From: Silurus meridionalis
Lineage: Eukaryota > Chordata > Actinopteri > Siluriformes > Siluridae
Length of the DNA: 64,000 bases
NCBI RefSeq assembly: GCF_014805685.1
Contig: NC_060885.1
Location: 24,026,132-24,090,131, forward strand
Direction of reading: 5' to 3'
Part shown: positions 23,011 through 36,830 of the stretch, in pieces
How the letters are laid out: each line of letters starts with the position of its first letter
How positions within the stretch are numbered: the stretch's first letter is position 1
The notes under the pieces: model-generated
Told to the model about the DNA's origin: nothing
Seen by the model: the letters and a program-made list of their open reading frames with translations, nothing else
The model's database searches: none
Program-made: the position numbers and the translations under genes

Positions 23011-24369
23011 CAACCTCATTGTATAAAATGTAAATAAAAACAGAATGCAATGATTTGCAAATAAACAAACAGTTCAAGAAACATTTTGCAACTAATGAGG
23101 TTAATTAACAACAGTTCAGTAAGATGATTGGGTATAAATAGTATATCTTAGAGAGAAAAAGTCTCTCAGAATTAAAGATGGGCAGGGCTTTATTAATCTG
23201 TGAAAGACTGTGTCTACAAATTGTGGAACAATTTCAGAATAATGTTCCTCAACTTCAAATTGTAAACAGTTTATTATCTCATTATTACAGTTCATTATCT
23301 CAGTACATAATATCATCAAAACCCTTAAAGAATCTGGAGAAATATCTGTGCACAAGGGACAAGGGTAAAAATCAATATTGGATGCTGTGATCTTCGGGCC
23401 CTCAGGCGGCACTGCATTTAAAACAGTCATGATTCTGTAATGGAAATCACTGCATGGGCTCATTAACACCTCCAGAAATCATTGTCTGTGAAGACAGTCT
23501 GCAGTGTCATCCACTGCAATGCAGGTTAAATCTTTATCATGCAAAGAAGAATGCGTCAACATGATCTAGAAACACTGCCATCCTCTCTGGGCCAGAGCTC
23601 ATTTTAAAATGTACTGAGGCAAATTGTAAAACTGTTCTGTGTTCAGATGAATAACATTTTTTAATTCCTTGTGGAAACCTTGGACACCACATCCTCGAGA
23701 CTAAAGAGGAGAGGGACCATCTGGCTTGTTATCAGCACTCAGTTCAAAAAGCCTCATCTCTGATGGTATGGTGGTACATTAGTGTCTGTGGAATGGGCAG
23801 TTTGCACAATTGGAAATGCTTCATCAATACTGAAAGGTAGATACAGGTTATAAAGCAACAAATGCTTCCATCCAGACAACATATTTCTTCAGGAAAGGAC
23901 TTCCATATCTGAGCAAGACAATGCTAACTGCATACTGCATTATTATAATAGCATGACTTTGTAGTAGAAGAGTCCGGTTGCTGAACTGGCCTGCCTGCAG
24001 TCTAGACTTATCTCCATTCGAAAACATTTGGCGCATTGTTAAACAAAAAATACAACAAAGGACACCCAGAACTGTTGAGCAACTAAAATCTTGTTACATA
24101 CACATATGGGAAAAATTTCTCTTCCAAAACTTTAGCAACTGGTCTCCTCAATTCCCAGATGTATACAGACACAGTGGTTAGCATGGCCCTGTCCCAACTT
24201 TTTTGAGACCCCTTGAAGCTATTAAATGATCAAATGAATTTTTTTTTCTTAAAATGGTATAAATTCTCAGTTTAAACATTTGGCATGTTTTTTTGTTGTT
24301 TTATTGTGAATAGAATATGGATTAATTTACATTTTAGACAGTGTCCCAACTTTCTGAAAATTGGGGTTG
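23011..24369 (+). mobile_element. Tc1-like element, family F, near full length but dead
   Basis: It spans 1.36 kb from caacctcattgtataaaa to aaaattggggttg. The plus strand carries a decayed Tc1 transposase: helix-turn-helix region near 23180-23340 (IVEQFQNNVPQLQIV), catalytic segments around 23630-23900, and LDLSPFENIWRIVKQKIQQR near 24000-24060, the segment around the last catalytic acid of the DDE triad. A second copy is at 52663-53605. The frame is broken by many stops. Confidence 0.85.
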
Positions 24370-24439
24370 CAGATCTTTTCCCCTGTTGCTAAAAAATTCC
24401 ACTTGATTTTGGAATGTTGCTGGAATAGTTAGGAATATA

Positions 24440-24530
24440 GAATTTCTCATTCACAGACACAAGAGTTATTAGTGAGTACTGAAGTTGGATGATGAGGAGG
24501 CCCAGGGCACAAGAAGCGCTCATAAAAAGA
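24440..24530 (-). mobile_element. Tc1-like relic, family A, small fragment
   Basis: Short similarity to the gtactgatgtagg through gaggaggcctgggg module of family A. Too short for boundaries. Confidence 0.4.
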
Positions 24531-25006
24531 GATTTCCTTTTAGGACAAGACAGATTTTAAATGAAGTCTTGCTTATCTTAAGGCTAAATTGTTCATGAAT
24601 ATAATGATGAACTACAGGTGTTTTAACTGAGCTTTTAAATATAATAAATGATCACCAGCTCATACTTTAGACAGTGAGCAATTTTTTTTTTTTTTACAGG
24701 TAAAGGCATCACAGGACAAAAAACATTTCCATGATTAAATTCAACGATTGAAATTAGAGAATCAAATCTGTAATAATTGAAATTTCATTACCTCATTCTT
24801 TAATGTGCACAAATGCTGTTGGTATACAATATTCATCAATAAATGCAATCAGAAAGATGTGCTGAATCAAGTGCTATTTTACAAGCTGCCAAAAAATTTA
24901 CATGGAAGCCTTATTGTTAAAGTGACTCACATGATAATTAATGTGATAATTACAGCTAAAGCTTTTTATATATTTTTTTTCTGAAAGTGCTGGAACAACA
25001 AGGTCA

Positions 25007-25008
<2 letters not shown>

Positions 25009-25062
<54 letters not shown>
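25009..25062. repeat. (TTTC)n microsatellite
   Basis: About 13 TTTC units, the source of the KERKKERK reading frame. Confidence 0.95.
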
Positions 25063-26165
25063 AATTATTACTTTATACACTAAAGTATTTAGGGTTTGCA
25101 CTCAAAGGGTAAATATGAGGTGATATGAAATCTGAAATTCTGATCTTTCATTATATTTACATGTTTAGAGGCGAATTTCTTTTGATGAACTAAAGTATTG
25201 TAATGAATACACTTAAAGTAAATCATTCATATTTGTTTGCATTTCTCTTGCTTGCATTAACATGTTAAACATGTAAAACCTCTTCAAAGAATGGAACATT
25301 TTAGGCTTAATCTCTTTTTTTAATCAAGCTAGTAAAATTTACAAATAAAATTTTTTTTTTTCACTTCTTAATGACCATGTAAAAATATCTAAACTGTTCT
25401 TTTTCCATAATTGAATTATACCCAGCCTAGTGAACAATTGGCTGACTGGGAAAGATTTTAATTAGCTAAAAAGTCAGGTCGATAGACACAATATAATGGC
25501 TCACATAGACAAAGACTGACAGAGTGGCAGGCAGAGGTATTAAAGAGGTGGAAGGGATAAAAAAAGGTAGGGAGGGGACCTGGACCCAAACATGCTAGAA
25601 AAATCTATCAAAATTATAACTCAATTTCCACTTTAATAAGTAGCTGAAAGAGATAACAAAAAAGTGGCTTTTTCAAAAAGAAAAGGGCCAAGCAATCAAT
25701 ACTCATATAAAAGCACGGTTAGTGTCTTCTCAGCAGACGAAGGGATATGCCATCTTTCACTGGGCTGTGTCCCGTTTGCCTGCGGCGAGCCACCCAGCGC
25801 TGATAAAGGGCAATGTGAGGCCTCCAAATCTCATTTTTATTGTCCTTCTCCAGCATGAAGGGCAACTGGCCAGACTGAGAGCCAAGCGGTCACCGCGATC
25901 AGTATATGAGAATAATGAGAAAAGGAAAATGTTTTGTGTGAATGCCATTTTCTGAATAGACACCGCAGACAGATTCAGACAGCTAATAAAGTAGGACACC
26001 TACACGGAGGACACATTTAGAAAAGTATCAAATGTCGACTGTGAAACTTAAAAATGTCTTTTGTCCTTTTTTAGGTCCCTTAAAATGTAATTATGACTTG
26101 CAATAAAAAGTCGTGTGCTAATAACTGTGCTATTACTGTGAGGAGAAATACGGTTTTAATTATTT
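25063..26165. other. intronic sequence, candidate constrained block 25660-25990
   Basis: Repeat-free sequence of balanced composition at 25660-25990 stands out from AT-rich surroundings. No gene is recognised. See findings. Confidence 0.4.
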
Positions 26166-26169
26166 AATA

Positions 26170-26840
26170 TACATTCATTAGCCACATTATACACACACTT
26201 GTATATTCATCCAAATATCCAGTCATTCAGTCATGTAGTAGAACATTCAAAATCAGAATAGGGAAAAAGTGTGTTTGATCACAGCATGTACTTGGCATCA
26301 GATGCTACAAGAACTAGACATCTGAAAAAAGGCCATGATCTAGGTTGATGAGCCTGTGCCCTGACAGCCTTAGATTCTTGTTCTTGACTGACAGGAGAGA
26401 AAACCAACATTTTGCTGTTTTAGTCCATTCTCTTTAAAATTCAATGTGTTGTGCATCCTGAGGTCCTTTTCAGATCAACACATTTGGAAAGAGTGATTAT
26501 TACTATATCTTTCCTGGCAGCTTAAATCAATCTGCCTATTCTTTTCTAACCTCCCTTATGAACAAGAAACTTCCTCTTACAGAACTGTCAATCACTCAGT
26601 GTTGTTTTTAAACACCATTCTGTATACATTTTGGAGAGTAAAAAACATTTCTGAAATACTCATCAAACCATCTGGTATAGACATCCATACCACAAATAAG
26701 TTAGAGAGATCACGTTTTCTTAAATCTGATGTTTACTGCCAACATTAATTTAAGCTCTTGACTGTATTCCTCATGATATTTTGCATTATTAGGTGATAAG
26801 ATGCAGGTGTTTCTATTGGAATGTACACTGAGTATCTCCC
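26170..26840 (-). mobile_element. Tc1-like relic, family C
   Basis: On the plus strand the order is a terminal segment (cattcattagccacatta), gttgtgcatcctgaggtcc, cacattttggaaagagtg-like sequence, taacctcccttatgaacaag, gtcaatcactcagtgttg and tttgcattattaggtgat. This is the reverse complement of family C transposase. Frames are destroyed, but overall layout is complete at about 670 bp. Confidence 0.7.
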
Positions 26841-27080
26841 AGGCCAAATGTCTACTTTAAATTTACACATTTAATATGCTTGGACTTGAAATACTTGAAA
26901 ACATATTAAAAGGAAAAGCCAACTTGGTGTATGTAAACCTTTCAATTACTGGAATTCTGAAATAAATTTTTAAAGCTGAAATCAATGTCTCTAATCGTCG
27001 TTTCATAATATTTTTGGCCAACGTGAAATGAGTGGAATTGAGAAAACTGTGACTAAATATCTTTAGCCTAGTTTTATAAA

Positions 27081-27763
27081 CAGTGCCTTTCAAAAGTTTG
27101 AAAACCCAAGTCAATTAAAAGTTTATGAGACACATGCATGATTCTTTTTTATGTGCAACAAATCAGGTGAAAGGCAAAAATCATACAAAATTAGTCAGTC
27201 AGTGTTTAGAAGAAAGTTCAGGAGTCCAAATTGAACATTTCTGGCTCTAACAGAAGAATTTTTGTAAGACGGAGAACAGGAGAGAACATGCGACAGTCAA
27301 ATATGGAAGTGAAGGCTTAATAGTTTAGGACTGTTTTGAAGCAGGGAAGGTTAAGGACTTATTCCGAGTAAAAGGAATACTGAACTAACATGGCACCAAT
27401 TCCATACACCATACAATTTCATCTGGACTGTGACTCATTGAAACCGCCTTCACCATACAACAAGACAATTAACTGAAGCAAACGTCCAAGCTCTGTAAAG
27501 GTTAACTTACAAACGTCATCTGGAGTGTTATCCATCATGGAATGACCTACCCAGTCACCGCACCTAAACCCTGCTCCGGGATGAACTTGATCACAAGAAA
27601 GACATTTAAGAAGAAAATAAAGTTGAACATCTGTATATTTTTAAATTTGTTTTATGAAAGCATATTTTTGTACTTTAGATTTACCTACTTTGTATAAACA
27701 AAAAAAAAAACATGCATATATATCTTAAAAACTTAGCTGCTTGCAAACTTTTTAAGGGCACTG
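27081..27763 (+). mobile_element. Tc1-like deletion derivative, family G
   Basis: Ends cagtgcctttcaaaagtttg and the inverted caaactttttaagggcactg form terminal repeats. The interior retains tccatcatggaatgac, cctacccagtcaccgcacct and a terminal coding block, matching the C-terminal third of a Tc1 transposase. Length is 683 bp against about 1.5 kb for intact elements. Confidence 0.75.
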
Positions 27764-28456
27764 TTTTTTTGGCCTCAACTCTATATAAATAGGTTTATCA
27801 CAATTTGACCATTTCTGAGTTGAGTAAATTTGCTGTGCTTAAACCTTTTGCCTCAAGTATTAGACTACTCAAGATTATCTACTGTCTGATCATACCATGA
27901 CCTTTTCCTGCCTCTCCATTTTTAGTATTAGAATGTGCTTTCAAAACAGATTTGTCTGGATTTTTATCTGCACATGGATCCATACTCTCAATCCGAATCT
28001 GGTCTAATGCAGTGTCCAGTTTGCTCAACAGTGTTCCTTCTAAATCAGCAGGATTCCTGATATTAAAGCTAAATTAACTAAAACTTAATCTAAGCATGCA
28101 CATGTGATACAAAGCACTTTAACTGAGCAAAGCTCTTTTTGAATAATTAACGATATCCTAAATAAATCTAAATTACAACGTGTGTTATTTATCACAGCAA
28201 CTGCTGACTGTCCTTAACAGCGCATTTTTTTCCTATTTTCCAGTCCAGTCAACTCCCGATAATTAATACTGCCACTTCACTGTTCTACTATTAAACACTA
28301 CACTGCACTACACATTACACCCTCAATGTGTCTGTACACCTTATCTGTTTCTTATTTATATACGTATCTGCATTTATAACTGTATACATTCTCTTGTTAT
28401 ATTTTATGTGTAATGTAAATTACTTTTTATATACTTTTTATTTTACTTATTTGCTG

Positions 28457-28528
<72 letters not shown>

Positions 28529-29380
28529 TAAGATTAAACTTAAAGAAGTTTAAGATGAATAGATAGATATCTATTAACTATATACATAACTATATAATTT
28601 ATCAATCAATCCATCCATTAATTCATCCAGCTATCTATCTATAAATCTATTTCATGAACAAGCATGTTTACCATGCACAGGACACTAATTTCTGAAATTT
28701 CTGGTGAGATTTCCAGTCTTTACCTACAAGTCCGTGTTTGCAATACAAATGACACCAAATACAAAACATCAACTATGGACCTGGGAACCACTCGCAAAAC
28801 AAGAACACCTTGTAGTCACTGAGTCAACCGTGCACTACCCCACACGCCAAAATATTCTAGAGACAAAGGTCATAAACCCATGTGACAAGCTTGAACAGAA
28901 GAAAAACATGCTCCAAGATAATGACAACAATATATAAAGTTTTGGAATGGAAGCCCAAACTGAGCATTTTTTGATCAAGGAATTAAAGCTGTAGAAAAAT
29001 CTGCCAAGTTTCTTCAATAATCTGAAGGACTGCTGCAGGTGGTGCTGCAAGATACTGAATAATGGTCAGTACTTTTTCCCTCAGATGGCTTCTTTTTCTG
29101 GCTCTCATCTTGTGCTTCTTTGAGATTATTATTTGAGATTCTTGAGATCTTTTGTTTTATTTGGACATTATGGTAGGAATACAAAAATCACCTTTTCCTA
29201 CCTGACATCACTGATTCTGACTTGTTGAAAACAATCCATTTAAAATCTGGCTCATAATTGAGCTGCAGCTCCTCAGAGCGATTTTTTTTCTATGCCTGTC
29301 AGTAAGAGGGACCAAACAATGCTTAGATGTTTCAATTTGTTTCAAAGTTACATTTTTTTTTTCTCCAAAAATACATAGGC
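27764..29380. other. AT-rich intronic sequence
   Basis: No gene recognised. A (TA)n run at 28458-28510 with a following T-run and several ATCT/ATCC short repeats (28560-28660) are the only structure seen. Confidence 0.5.
28458..28529. repeat. (TA)n microsatellite followed by poly-T
   Basis: About 26 TA units then roughly 19 T. It is the source of an IYIYIY frame. Confidence 0.95.
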
Positions 29381-29385
29381 TAAAA

Positions 29386-30426
29386 CCAGGGGCAGGCTGT
29401 GCATTTGGAACCCTAGCCTTTAGTGGGGACTTACCCCACTTAATCCACCTCTTGAAACCACCCCTATCACGTTAGAATAATAGAAACCATCAATACTATA
29501 CAAAAACGCAATATAACAACGCATGGCATTACAGAGAGAGAGGCATCTCGCATGTGGACGGTTAATACCATTTTACTAAAGCTAGAAACCCAGTTAAGAC
29601 TCCAAACCTTTACACTACCACCCCAACTGTGCCACCTATATCATCTGGAGCAGTTCAGAATCATTATTTGTCTAATAACATGACAAAAACATAAAAATGT
29701 AAATAAAATACAACCTACTCACCAGAAATGCAGACTCTAATTTGCACCGCTCCTCAGAGTACTGCTCGTATTCGCTGGTCTGTAAGTGGTGAACAAACCC
29801 TTCCCAGGCTAGCTAGCTTCGAGGATGGCCGACCTCCTCACGATGTCTAGCTTTTCTTGAAAATTTTTTTTAAGTATGTCCGAGACCAAATAAATTTCTC
29901 TTCCTCCATAGGCATAAAATAGTTAAACTCAGATGTACTGATGTGTGCTGACCTACAGATGTGTTTTGCCAGTCGAACTTGGCTGTAACAGTTTCCCTCT
30001 GACCAACCAATCAGAGGAGGGAAAAATGCTGACGCTATTCTGTGCCAGCTACCTGGCGCTGTGAGGCGAATATGAAATCTGATTGGTTAAAGAAACCGAG
30101 CTATTCCTTAAGGAGTCTATGGTAAAAGGGCCAGCAGTACTTTGACTTTGAACAGACTTTGCAGGAGCTGGGCAAATTAGATTGACATGGCAGCACATAG
30201 AGGCTGAAATCTGATTGGACAAAAAAATCTAACATCCACATACACGTACTGGAAGCAGTGCAGCCAAGAGAAATGCTACGAAATGAAGAGAATAAACTGT
30301 TGTGAATAAATTAATACGATTTCATGGAACAAATATTAGAATTTAGGTTGTAAATGTAGGTCAGTGCTTCTGATAGTGTTTAGGCCAGCAGAGAAGGCTT
30401 TGCTGGCACTGACCGCCCACCACTGG
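29386..30426. mobile_element. possible hAT-type element
   Basis: The left end ccaggggcaggctgtgc and the right end, inverted as ccagtggtgggcggtcagtg, are compatible with degraded hAT terminal repeats. The interior is non-coding. No clean target duplication seen. Confidence 0.45.
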
Positions 30427-31790
30427 CTGAAACACTGACAATGCCACAGCACAGTTTTCCAGAACGCCATTTCTTCATAAGTGAGCTTCATCAATCACAA
30501 TCAAAGCTTTCCTAAATAATGATTCAGCAGCAGAGGGGTTGATAAGCAATGGCCTTTTCACTGAACATTGTGGAATCTGCCCTGGAAAGTACAATTGTGT
30601 TACTGGGAACTTGTGAGCTTATTCAAGCTTTTGCTGAATTTATTCTATTCTATTTTGTTGGTGTTATCAGTTAAACTTGGTTGACCTTCCCAGTTCTAGA
30701 TCATGTCTATTTGTGGTTCAAATGTTTATTTGAGTCCCAGATACAAATATCTGGAGAACTGAACCGATACAATTTGTGCTGCACTCCTAAAAGATCATAA
30801 ATCATGATAAAAGGTACAGTAATTGTATCGGTCTTAATGAAAATATGCCACAGATGATGAAAGTGCACGAATGGGATACCATCAATAACCCTGAACCTCA
30901 GCAGATTTTCCTCCACTTCTTTCCACATTTTAGCCCATGTGAGTGGGAAGAGCGAACGTACCTCTCAGACAGATGGCGTGTCAGGTCGCTCTCTGACAGC
31001 ACAACTGAATATGTTTTGCTTTTTGCTTTCGTCTTGTCCAAATTTCCAGCCTTCTAATTAAGATCTAATGATCTTTTTGATCAAGGTGTGTTGTGTATGT
31101 ATGTGTGCGTGTGTGTGCGTGTGTGCGTGTGTGTGTTGTGCTGGGTTCTGCTCTTCCAGCCCTGTGACAGCCACAGTGATGAGGATTAATGGAGCAGCAC
31201 ATGCCAATGTGCTGATGAGATACTGATGCCACTGGTATGGCAGACAAAACACAGCACCACAAATGAAGGTAGAATGCTTAAACAAAACCAACCCACGCTT
31301 TCCTACCATTTCATTACTTTACTAGTTGGGAATTGAGTAGGAATTTTTCAGCATACCAAGCACCACTTCCTGTGTGTACTTCAGTGCATTAATGTCAAAA
31401 TCTTTTTCAAACCGCTCTGGAGATTAATACCTGTTCAAAACTGCACCACTTACATCAACTACACTGATGCCAGTGGGCCCATAATAGCCTGCTGTCATTG
31501 GGAATGTAGTCTATATTTCTAGAACGGAAGATATGCAATTACTGCTAGAAAACTGAGGGTTGCAATGCAGCCAAGGAGAAAAACAGGCCCAGTACCAGTA
31601 CCATGGTGTTTTATAAACAGTTTGTGAGCTTATATTTTTTTGCAACAGTCAAATTCCTCAAATCCATTTGTCAGCTTTAATATAGAATAAAGGGAAGCTG
31701 ACAAAAAGAAACTTCACTCTACTTTTTTACCACTTTGTTTTTCTATGCTGTTAATAAAGTCCTACATTATCATAACATTCAATATTTGAA
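30427..31790. other. intronic sequence, no gene recognised
   Basis: Unremarkable apart from an interrupted (GT)n run at 31095-31138. Confidence 0.5.
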
Positions 31791-31794
31791 TGGG

Positions 31795-31985
31795 AGGGAG
31801 CTTTTCCTTGTCACAGTCACCACTGGTTTGCTCATCAGGGATAAACAATTATAAGTACCTAGCGTATAGGCAATAAACTTACACATTTCACACCTTTATT
31901 TAACCTTATTTCTGCTTTATCTGTGTTAAGCTGCTTTGGGACAATATCCATTGTAAAATGGACTATACAAATTAAACTCCAATAC
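31795..31985 (+). repeat. dispersed repeat, family E
   Basis: Modules ggagcttttccttgtcaca, caccactggtttgctcatca and aagctgctttgggacaat match 21535-21725 and, inverted, 54360-54600. Confidence 0.65.
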
Positions 31986-32776
31986 ATACAAGAACACTAT
32001 GTTATCACAGTGTATAAAATAGCAGACATTTAGGTTTTTTTTTTCCATTGTGAGATTGTAAAACTAAAGTGATTTTGTCTTCGATAATATACATTCGTTC
32101 ATGAGACTCGTGAAACTCTCTGGATTTACACCATCTCTTCTACTGTGATGTTAATGACACTGTCCTTCAAGAGAAGAAGAAAGCATGTATCTACCCAGCA
32201 GACACTACTAGATGTCACTAGAATCAAAAAGTCAGAAAAGTCAGCACGAGTAAATTTTAATCACCCTTTCGTTCTGTTGTCCTGTAACATCGCCTATATA
32301 AGGAAGTGCCATTGTAAGAAATGTACCATCAACAGACTGCAAAATATGCTGATGCAGGAACATCTTACCAAAATTAACATTAAACATGGCAGCACAAAAT
32401 TATACACAGAATATTGGGTGAAAAGCTAAAACAGAACAATGTGTCAAAAACAATTGTCCCTGATCACCAAATTGAAGATGTCTTTCCTTAGTGCCTCCAT
32501 TGTACATCCACCGAAGGAGTATATCGTGTGTGTACAGGAAGTGTCACTGCTCTCTTTTCCTCAGCAGGCAAAAATAAAAAGACAATAGCTGCATTCATTA
32601 TTTGGGCATCCATGCCACCTTTCCTTCCATTCATCATTCACAAAGGTGGAGTCAGGGCCAGTACAAGTGCCTTTTGTTTGAACCCTGCTCATTTGATCAC
32701 ATTATAAATCAAGCGAGAGCCAAAAAAGGTTTAGAGCCCCTGCAGTTTAAAGAAATCAGACCCATTTTGGGCATTT

Positions 32777-32819
<43 letters not shown>

Positions 32820-33094
32820 AATATACAGTATCTCACAAAAGTAAGTACACCCCTCACATTTCAGCAGCTATTTAAGCATATCTTCTCAAGGGACAACACT
32901 ATACAAATGAAACTTGGATATATTTTAGTGTAGTATTAATATATTATAATAATAATGTATGCATATGTGTACAGTATGTACTGTATGTGTATGCCTTTGT
33001 ACAAGACCATGTAAAAGACTGTGTGGGAGGGGAGTTAATGTCTCCCAGTGGAATAGTATAACCATTCCTCTGAACGTAAATAGTCCTTCCAAAC

Positions 33095-33173
<79 letters not shown>

Positions 33174-33585
33174 ATTTTTGTACTTTCTCCATCTCTCCAA
33201 GAAAAGTTGCTACAAAAAACCCACTTGCTCTTTTGCACAAGGACTTTCTTGCACCTTTATTTGTAAATAATTGTATATCACTGGTCATATTTATGGCTAT
33301 TTGCATTTCTGGTAAGAGGAATTTTAATTTCAGCTGTATTCCATTGTCTTTGTATATATACACTGCGTAGGGACACTGTTTAATCTTAATCATTTTGCTT
33401 CAAAAAACCTGAGAAATCTCTTGGCCTGGAATGAATCTTGCATCCAAAATTCGCATTCAAATATTTAACTAAAAAGAAAAGTTATCCATGTTGCAACATG
33501 TACTACATGGTAAAGTATTTCATCAAAGCTCCCAGATGAAACACTCAGTGGCCTTTCACATTTATGTACCACCCTTTTTTAATTT
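31986..33585. other. intronic sequence with two microsatellites
   Basis: (GT)n lies at 32776-32817 and (TA)n at 33099-33168, about 35 units. No genes recognised; YIYIYI frames come from the TA run. Confidence 0.6.
33099..33168. repeat. (TA)n microsatellite
   Basis: About 35 uninterrupted TA units. Confidence 0.95.
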
Positions 33586-33594
33586 TATTTCATC

Positions 33595-33888
33595 AGATTA
33601 GATTCGATTTAACTTTATTGTCATTGTGCAGAATAGAAGTCCAGGGCCAACAAAATGCAGTTAGCATAAGTCAAGTCAAAAAGCTTTTATTGTCATTTCA
33701 ACCATATATAGCCGACGCATTACACAGTGAAATGAAAACAACGTTCCTCCTGAACCCTGGTGCTACATACAACAACATTCACAGAAACCAGAAAACAGAA
33801 AACACAGGGCTAAGGACTAGTAAGTGTCCTCGCCACATAAAGTGCATTGTATGCAACCTGGTGCGGACAGTAATCTAACCAGAGCAGT
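33595..33888 (-). repeat. LINE 3'-tail repeat, family H
   Basis: The sequence tcaagtcaaaaagctttt, then attgtcatttcaaccatat and cagtgaaatgaaaacaacg, is a recognisable 3' tail of a fish non-LTR element in antisense. A shorter related piece is at 44775-44915 (aatgaaatgcagttagcat against aacaaaatgcagttagcat). Confidence 0.6.
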
Positions 33889-33894
33889 CGTGAA

Positions 33895-34543
33895 CAGTAA
33901 TGAAGTAAACGTAATTCGTTATTGCACTTAAGTAGCTTTTTCACGTATCTGTATTTTACTAAAGTGTTTTAATTTAGAGAGACTTTTACTTTAACTTCAC
34001 AACATTTCAAAGTCAAATACCATACTTTTTACTCAACTACATTTAGCGAAAACAGTCGTTCCTTTTGACTAATGATTGTATAAAAACTAAACTGGTCAAG
34101 CACGCAGCAATCCACCAATCACGGTCGAGCGCATGCTCTGTTTTGAACTTGTTTTGATTGGCGCTTGGTGGCATCTACTTATCACCAACATACAGTTCAG
34201 CATCAGATTAACCGCAAGCAGAACATTTTGAGAGGAATAAATGATGGAAGAAATTCCAGATTCTAACTCGCCACAACACCCGTGAACTGATTAGCGAGAT
34301 TTTTTTAAAGTAGTTGAAAAGAAGGTTTTGGACTCGTGATTAATTTAATAGATATCAATCAGTGACTCATAAATATTAACATAATAAATCAAAGTAGTTT
34401 GGATACTTAAGTACATTTGAAGGCAAATACTTTTGTACCTTTACTCAAGTGAAGGTTTAAAGGGCATTTTACTGGAGTCATATTTTACCCAGTGTATCTC
34501 TACTTTAACTCAACGGTTGGTTTGTGTACTTCGCCCAACACTG
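33895..34543 (-). mobile_element. AGTAC-rich hAT-type MITE, inverted relative to 19069-20480
   Basis: Ends CAGTCGTGAACAG and CCCAACACTG are flanked by CCAGAG on both sides (33889-33894 and 34544-34549). Sequence from 34130 to 34340 (ttgattggcgcttggtgg) is the inverse of 19500-19715. A short open stub (EEIPDSNSPQHP near 34245) may be a coding remnant. Confidence 0.75.
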
Positions 34544-34602
34544 CCAGAGGTGCAAACAGCAATGTATCTAAAATATATATCTAATATCAATATATAAATA
34601 TT

Positions 34603-34720
34603 AGGGCTGTCAAAATTAACACGTGTTACTGATGTGCCAAATCTTAAATCAAGCACCAAGATTCGCCATAATGCACACATCCTGCAATTAAAACTGTCCG
34701 TGTGTGGAAACATAACCAAA
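34603..34720. mobile_element. hAT-type terminal fragment
   Basis: tagggctgtcaaaattaac is a common hAT-type end in fish. The other end was not found. Confidence 0.4.
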
Positions 34721-34934
34721 GTTTAATTTTATGAGCAAGTGTGCAATTGAATCAGTTGTATGAAGCATATCATGTTCGAAGCCAAAGAAGGAAACATCTT
34801 AAAACAGAATTTTTAAAAACCTCAACATGAATGGAATAGGAATAAATAATAATAGATATGGCTGTGTATTACTTTAAAGACTTGTGTATATATTGTACAC
34901 AGTAGCGATGCAAATATTTACTACGAAATCAAAT

Positions 34935-35140
34935 TATGAATGTATGAATACATCACTTTACAGTTACGCCATTTTACAGACCGTATCCAGAGCAAATTCC
35001 ATTTATCCTATTCATACAAGTGAGCAGCTATGGGGTTAAGGGACATGCTTAAGGGGGCCATGAGTGGCAGCATGGGATTTGAAGTCACTACCTTCGGATC
35101 CAAAGTCCAATGACTTGGCTACTAAGCTACCTCCTCCTTC
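34935..35140. repeat. SINE-like dispersed repeat
   Basis: Diverged modules ccgtatccagagcaaattc, ggggttaagggacatgct and tggctactaagctacctcc match the layout of 54844-55024. Confidence 0.65.
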
Positions 35141-36830
35141 TTTCTATTATTATATAATTGTTAATACTAAAAACACATTTCTTTGTGTCATTCCCAAAGT
35201 GATTTGAAAGTGTAATAAAACCAATTGTGGGGGTTAAATAAAAGTATTTTGCACATTTCAGTTAAAATACATCCTATGTATTTAGTTTTTTGCCTAAAAG
35301 GATAATGCTTTCAATAAGCATTATCAGTTTGAATCCAGAGATAACAGTAATAGCAGAATTTCTAAAACGTTTTGTATAGTCCAGACGCAAAGACATAAAA
35401 ATCCTTTCCAGCACTATTATCAATGAAAGATAATGTTCCCTCAAGGAATACTGTTAAACAGTGCAGCCACATGCTCGACTTTACCCAGGACTATTAATAG
35501 AAGCCTGTCATGGAATTGCAGCTAAAAGATGCAGGTACTTGCTGAAATATTAATTAGGACCACAGACAGTATTTACTGATAATCTCAGTAAACAGAATGT
35601 GTGCGCCCATGAGAGCATTAATCAGCTTTAGCTAGATGAGCATTAATAACCACTGACTAAACTGACTGCAGCTATTCATTTGTGGTTAAGAAGCTATTTC
35701 CGCCACACCTGCTAGCTGGGATCCTGAAGAGACAGCATTTAAGTATATTTTTTTCAGCGCTAATAAAATGTCAGACTGATTTCAACAGGTGACGCTGATT
35801 TCAACAGGTGAGGAAGCAATTCCCCCTTATCTAGTACTCCAATGGCCAACCAATGGCTGGTTCAGTCCTAAAAACGTGCAAGCCTGCACATATCAGACGT
35901 GTGATAAACGCGCCAAGTGCAACAGCATGCAGTCGACCATATTCGGAGTCATTTACGAAAATGCTTTCTGAAAACCGAGAACAGGATCTCTGTGGGATGT
36001 TGTCAGAGGGAGTGCGTTTTGAATGTGAGCGTGTTATGAACGAAGACGTTAATTAATTCCTTTGCGGAAAAGATTAAGGGAACAGCGCTGCTGTTTGTGA
36101 CACTGTACAGCATAGAAACCTGCACACATCCAAAAAAAAGACAGAAGAGGAACATTCACAGCACATACTGGATAGGGAGGACTGGATAAAAATAAATAAA
36201 AAGAAAGGAAAGAAAGTGTAGAAAATGGTATTTTGTTAGTTGCTGCAATGCTTCACTCAAAGGGAAGGACTTCAGTATTTTTACTGTGCGGCATTAATCT
36301 AGAAATTTGATTGCACTAGACTTTCAGCATTCCTATCAACCTCCCTGATATGACTCACAAGGAACATGAACCAGTGGTATTAGCAGATGTTTTTAGACCA
36401 AACCTAGAACCTGAAACCTAATTAAATGTATGCCAAATAAAAATGCAGGTCATGGAGCTCTTGATGCGCAGATTTTATGCTAATGTTGCTTCCACAGACA
36501 GTTTAGAACTGACTTTGAAAATCGATAGCGTTTTTTCAGTTTTTGACACTGCTATTTCTTCATAACAGCAATTACAGTTGACCAGGACAGATCAAACAGG
36601 GCTTACATTTTAAAACAGTGCCATGTTTAAATGTATGTGAGCTGAAATTAATACATTTTATACAGGCATTTTTTAACTAGACAATATCTGCTGAATCTTA
36701 ATCCTTACATAATTAAAATATATAAGACAAAACATAATCACTTCAACAGCCTTTATAGTGCATAACATGGCCGGAAGCAATCCATTTAGGATTGGCCCTT
36801 TCATAGCTCATGACTGTGATTACGTATAAG
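35141..36830. other. intronic sequence, no gene recognised
   Basis: A short direct repeat (ctgatttcaacaggtgacg twice) lies at 35776-35810. Otherwise nothing is recognised. The short frames here lack any family resemblance. Confidence 0.5.

Noticed and set aside
28328..33270. YIYIYI-rich frames
   Set aside because: Translations of (TA)n microsatellites.
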